Below, in pieces: positions 22,431 to 24,718 of a stretch of DNA of 24,718 nt. Location: assembly GCA_910587095.1 (NCBI GenBank), contig CAJUMJ010000053.1:1-24718 (forward strand), read 5' to 3'. A program made the position numbers and the translations under genes. This stretch comes from an uncultured Lachnospiraceae bacterium. Its GTDB lineage: Bacteria > Bacillota > Clostridia > Lachnospirales > Lachnospiraceae. The first letter of the stretch is position 1; each line of letters starts with the position of its first letter. The notes beneath the pieces are model-generated. The model worked only from the letters and a program-made list of their open reading frames with translations. It was not told the DNA's origin and made no database searches.

Positions 22431-22476
22431 ACTTTAGGGAAGTAGAGGCCGCAAGTTCTAGTCTTGTCACTCCGAT
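22431..22476 (+). repeat. attR (distal attachment site)
   Basis: The partial tRNA-Pro sequence lacks the acceptor 5' strand and D arm, so it is not a tRNA. It is 45/46 identical to 19372-19417. Confidence 0.9.
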
Positions 22477-22481
22477 AATGG

Positions 22482-22515
22482 AAAAACCTTGGAAGTATGA
22501 GCTTTCAAGGTTTTT
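22482..22515 (+). terminator. terminator beyond attR
   Basis: AAAAACCTTGGAAG pairs with CTTTCAAGGTTTTT (one G-U), a strong stem with U-run. It may be the original tRNA terminator displaced by the insertion. From 22516 to 22633 there is only a weak hairpin and short open frames I cannot assign. Confidence 0.75.
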
Positions 22516-22633
22516 CTATGTCTAAAGATAATAATAAAATGGGAGAAATTTAGTTTTTCCCAGTCCTGGATTACCCGGCATTGGCGCTGCCTTATTTCCA
22601 GCCCCGGAAATGAAACTGCGGACTTTTATTTAA

Positions 22634-23533
22634 CTAAAATGTGCTTGCTGTTAGCTGCTTCAAAATATCCCCAATATCATTATCAATACAAATTGACTGC
22701 TTCCTGATTTTTGCCGGAATATAGGATTCTGATAGATTGATACATACATAAGCAGCATTTGGATTGCTATATGTCATTTGCCAGAATGGATATTTGATAA
22801 TTCCAGGTGTATTGCCGCCAACACCCAATTCCAGATATAAAATTTCTAATCCTTTATGACGGCGTATAAAGTCTTGATACCGCCTGGCTGCTGTATGCCA
22901 GCCGTTGTCTTCAACAAAGGTACTGTCTGCTCTTAAATTCATTGACATAGGTGCACCGCATACGCGACAATGGGGGATTAACCCGGACGGAATACGCATA
23001 TTTTCCTGTTCGGTAACCATTTTCTTAATAACGGTTTCATTATCATAAGTTGTATTGTGACAAGGTTTTGCGCATTGCCACAACCCATAATCGCCCTGCA
23101 TATAAAACAGTCTGTGTTTATCAAAACCCGATTTTTGGAAGCAGTGGTCTACATTGGTTGTCAGAACAAAATAATTCTTGTCCAGTACCAGATTGTATAA
23201 ATCATTATAAACGGTTTTCGGCGCACTTTGGTAGCGGTTGATAAAAATGTAACGGCTCCAATATGCCCAATATTCTTCCAAGGTCCTATATGAGTAGAAG
23301 CCGGCTGAATACATATCCCTAAAACCATATTTTTCTATAAAGTCCGCAAAATTATCTTCAAAGCGTTTCCCGGAATAAGTAAATCCGGCAGAGGTGGATA
23401 GTCCCGCACCTGCGCCGATTACAATAGCGTCAGCACGTTCAATTTTCTTTTTCAGTTTTTCTAAGGAATGTTTTACTTGCGTATTATTCCGATATCTGTT
23501 TATAGATTTTGTAGTCTCTGTCTTTACATACAT
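22634..23533 (-). CDS. class M sirtuin (SirTM), protein ADP-ribosyltransferase type
   Basis: The 299-residue Sir2-fold protein has the NAD-binding GAGAGLSTSAG (40-50) and TTNVDH with N127 and D129. Q146 in MQGDYGLWQC stands where classical sirtuins have the catalytic His. Zinc Cys are C154, C158, C189 and C192, and LGVGGNTP is at about 236-243. N127/D129/Q146 match in spacing N118/D120/Q137 recalled for S. aureus SirTM. SirTM enzymes ADP-ribosylate lipoylated GcvH-L and are reversed by a linked macrodomain protein. No macrodomain, GcvH-L or lipoate ligase gene lies within the window, so this is a stand-alone copy. GGAG precedes the ATG by ten bases. Confidence 0.88.
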   Translation of the reverse strand: MYVKTETTKSINRYRNNTQVKHSLEKLKKKIERADAIVIGAGAGLSTSAGFTYSGKRFEDNFADFIEKYGFRDMYSAGFYSYRTLEEYWAYWSRYIFINRYQSAPKTVYNDLYNLVLDKNYFVLTTNVDHCFQKSGFDKHRLFYMQGDYGLWQCAKPCHNTTYDNETVIKKMVTEQENMRIPSGLIPHCRVCGAPMSMNLRADSTFVEDNGWHTAARRYQDFIRRHKGLEILYLELGVGGNTPGIIKYPFWQMTYSNPNAAYVCINLSESYIPAKIRKQSICIDNDIGDILKQLTASTF

Positions 23534-23631
23534 TAAAAACCATCTCCATACTGTTTTGATTTTTCTGTTGATAGTCCTGTACCGTCTGTATTGCTATTTG
23601 CGACAGCCTGACATGACACAGTTAGCCGCAT

Positions 23632-24066
23632 TTACATGAAGCATGGTTTTCCATTCCACCGAATGAGAATTGTTCCCGGGAAATAGGTTTGCGGCTTGAA
23701 CATTTCCGGGAAGCCTGCCTCGTCCATAACCTGTATTGTATGCTCCGGGTTTACATACAGGCTGCCTGCGCCGCCGACAACAAGAAGCCTTGTTTCTTTG
23801 CCGCTTACAAGGTTGCAAAGATGTTTCAGGGAAGTGCTATGCTGTGGCAGGGTTTCCGGCGTCCATGCCCCGAAAGCATCAACCACAACATCAAAGCCTT
23901 CCAAATCGGCTGCGTTCAACTCAAACAGGTCTTTCTGAATGACCTTTTTTGCTGCTGACTTGTTCTCGCCACGGACAACGGCGGTAACGTCCGCTCCTCT
24001 TGCGACGGCTTCCTCGACAATCAACTTACCTTCTTTACCATTTGCACAAATAACTGCGATTTTCAT
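23632..24066 (-). pseudogene. NAD(P)-binding oxidoreductase (atypical SDR), 3'-truncated
   Basis: The 144-residue frame starts MKIAVICANGKEGKLIVEEA, a Rossmann GxxGxxG-like nucleotide motif of the NAD(P)H-binding (NmrA/YwnB-like) family. It continues normally through DVVVDAFGAWTPE and LLVVGGAGSLYVNPEHT to EMFKP (about residue 126). After this the sequence becomes unrelated and stops early; relatives run to about 210 residues. AGGAGGG lies eight bases before the ATG. The downstream junction near 23690 lies about 150 bp from the sirtuin start. The divergent HxlR gene is its probable regulator. Confidence 0.75.
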
Positions 24067-24116
24067 AGTTTTGCCCTCCTAAATTTTTCGCTAAATTTTA
24101 TTTTGCCTTTTGCAGC

Positions 24117-24208
24117 TTGTTTTTTCCCGCTTGCAAGATTATACTATAGCCGTATAGAGATAACGTAAAGTACGCACCTATTTGTGCCATAGTTACCAAA
24201 AGGAAACT
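24117..24208. promoter_or_regulatory. divergent promoters and operators between the SDR and HxlR genes
   Basis: On the plus strand TTGTTT (24117-24122), 17 bp, TATACT (24140-24145) points to the HxlR gene. On the minus strand TATAAT (complement of 24138-24143) overlaps it and points to the SDR gene. Two dyads follow: GCAC-6-GTGC (24174-24187) and AGTTACC-AAAA-GGAAACT (24191-24208, one mismatched pair). They are candidate HxlR sites placed to repress its own transcription. Confidence 0.5.
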
Positions 24209-24230
24209 TTTTTGAAGAAATGGGAGATTT

Positions 24231-24566
24231 ATGGGAAAAGATTTACCAGCCTGTCCGGTGGAAACGACGCTAATGCTTATCAGTGACCGTTGGAAAGTGT
24301 TAATTATCCGTGATTTACTGGACGGTACAAAGAGGTTTGGAGAGATAAAAAAATCTGTCGGGAATGTATCTCAAAAAGTTTTAACGGCAAATTTGCGCTC
24401 AATGGAAGATAGCGGGTTACTTACCCGGAAAGTATATCCGGAAGTGCCGCCACGCGTAGAATATACTTTAACAGAAACGGGGTATAGCCTAAAACCTGTT
24501 TTAGACGCTATGGTTGTGTGGGGAACGGCGTATAAACAGAAAAAGGACAGAGGGCAGGACATTTGA
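24231..24566 (+). CDS. HxlR family transcriptional regulator
   Basis: The 111-residue winged-helix protein has the family start ACPVETTLMLISDRWKVLII, with the conserved Cys8 that senses thiol or quinone stress in members such as YodB and HypR. Recognition and wing follow in KRFGEIKKSVGNVSQKVLTA and the closing YPEVPPRVEYTLTETG. GGGAG precedes the ATG. It is divergent from the truncated oxidoreductase, the usual target layout of this family. The signal is not known. A terminator overlaps its stop codon. Confidence 0.93.
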   Translation: MGKDLPACPVETTLMLISDRWKVLIIRDLLDGTKRFGEIKKSVGNVSQKVLTANLRSMEDSGLLTRKVYPEVPPRVEYTLTETGYSLKPVLDAMVVWGTAYKQKKDRGQDI

Positions 24567-24583
24567 ACTATGTCCTGTTTTTT
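24555..24583 (+). terminator. terminator of the HxlR gene
   Basis: CAGGACAT (24555-24562) pairs with ATGTCCTG (24570-24577), followed by six T. The stem includes the last codons of the gene. Confidence 0.85.
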
Positions 24584-24629
24584 GTATAATAGGAAATTCC
24601 TCCTGCCGGAGGAATCTTGAATTAAAATA

Positions 24630-24646
24630 GCCCGCCGGAGACGGGC
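24630..24646 (-). terminator. terminator of the minus-strand gene at the window end
   Basis: Read on the minus strand, GCCCG pairs with CGGGC over TCTCCGG and is followed by TATTTTAAT, 20 bases after the stop codon at 24667-24669. Confidence 0.5.
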
Positions 24647-24666
24647 ACGCTGATAAGACGAATGAT

Positions 24667-24718
24667 TTAGAAGATATAAAAACCTTCTTCAAATTCGTCA
24701 TCATCAAGGTCATCATCC
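24667..24718 (-). CDS. 3' end of an unidentified gene with acidic C-terminus
   Basis: The minus strand ends with the peptide DDDLDDDEFEEGFYIF and TAA at 24667-24669. The strongly acidic composition and following hairpin support real coding. The rest lies outside the window and the family cannot be named. Confidence 0.55.
   Translation of the reverse strand, partial: DDDLDDDEFEEGFYIF

Larger units (their letters stand above)
19372..22476. mobile_element. decayed integrative element in tRNA-Pro
   Basis: The element of about 3.06 kb is bounded by a duplication of the tRNA 3' part (19372-19417 and 22431-22476, 45 of 46 identical). Just inside each end lies an identical 23-bp pair of arm-type repeats. 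Contents in order are truncated integrase, Xis-like HTH, ATPase fragment, DUF1016 nuclease and PIN toxin remnant. Base composition is more AT-rich than the upstream core genes. Conjugation or replication genes and a catalytic integrase domain are absent, so it should not excise without help. It is best read as a deletion remnant of an ICE or prophage. Confidence 0.85.

Noticed and set aside
22431..22476. Second tRNA-Pro gene
   Set aside because: Only the anticodon arm, T arm and acceptor 3' strand are present; there is no acceptor 5' strand or D arm. It is the att duplication.
22520..22633. Short open peptides between attR and the sirtuin
   Set aside because: Fragments such as VLDYPALALPYFQPRK are protein-like but too short and without a start, so no gene is claimed.

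Overview
The window looks like a chromosomal stretch of an anaerobic Firmicute, most likely a gut Lachnospiraceae-type Clostridium. The signs are a GC content near 50 percent in the core genes, strong AGGAGG ribosome binding sites, a T-box on thrS, an infC-rpmI-rplT operon behind an attenuated leader, tandem DUF1540 domains and a YgjV-like protein. The species cannot be fixed from the sequence.

Layout. 1-1412: a possible gene remnant, then tcdA (tRNA t6A dehydratase) converging on a small membrane protein. 1671-4667: a dCache chemoreceptor and a Crp/Fnr-type regulator. 4806-8079: a nucleoside-salvage operon, deoD-deoB-deoC, ending in a YgjV-like membrane protein with a GNAT-like tail. 8827-13765: a SEC-C protein, then thrS with its own promoter, T-box, structured repeat and possible 55-residue leader ORF, then a GT-C type membrane glycosyltransferase. 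13829-15746: a Cys-rich DUF1540 protein, a lipoprotein and a small secreted protein. 15747-16423: repeat-rich intergenic DNA leading into the infC leader. 16424-19271: infC (probably AUU start), rpmI, rplT and the dipeptidase pepD.

19344-22476: tRNA-Pro(AGG) carries a decayed integrative element of about 3.1 kb. It is bounded by a 46-bp duplication (45/46 identical) of the tRNA 3' part, with identical 23-bp putative integrase arm sites inside each end. Inside are an integrase lacking its catalytic domain, an excisionase-like HTH protein, an ATPase cut in its Walker A motif, an intact DUF1016/PDDEXK nuclease and a broken PIN-toxin fragment. 22477-24718 is AT-rich accessory DNA: a class M sirtuin (SirTM), a 3'-truncated NAD(P)-binding protein divergent from an HxlR regulator, and the end of one more gene.

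The most unusual signal is a family of structured repeats. Copies sit just downstream of the T-box terminator of thrS (9740-9867), after a perfect hairpin at 15853-15884 (15888-16014, with a partial tandem copy to 16094) and after the infC leader terminator (16294-16372). Related double-hairpin sequences lie in the lipoprotein leader (14191-14250) and after rplT (17681-17770). The outer stems are kept partly by G-U pairs and the inner stems differ in sequence but still pair, which points to selection on an RNA fold or to a mobile palindromic element. I know of no named family that matches it.
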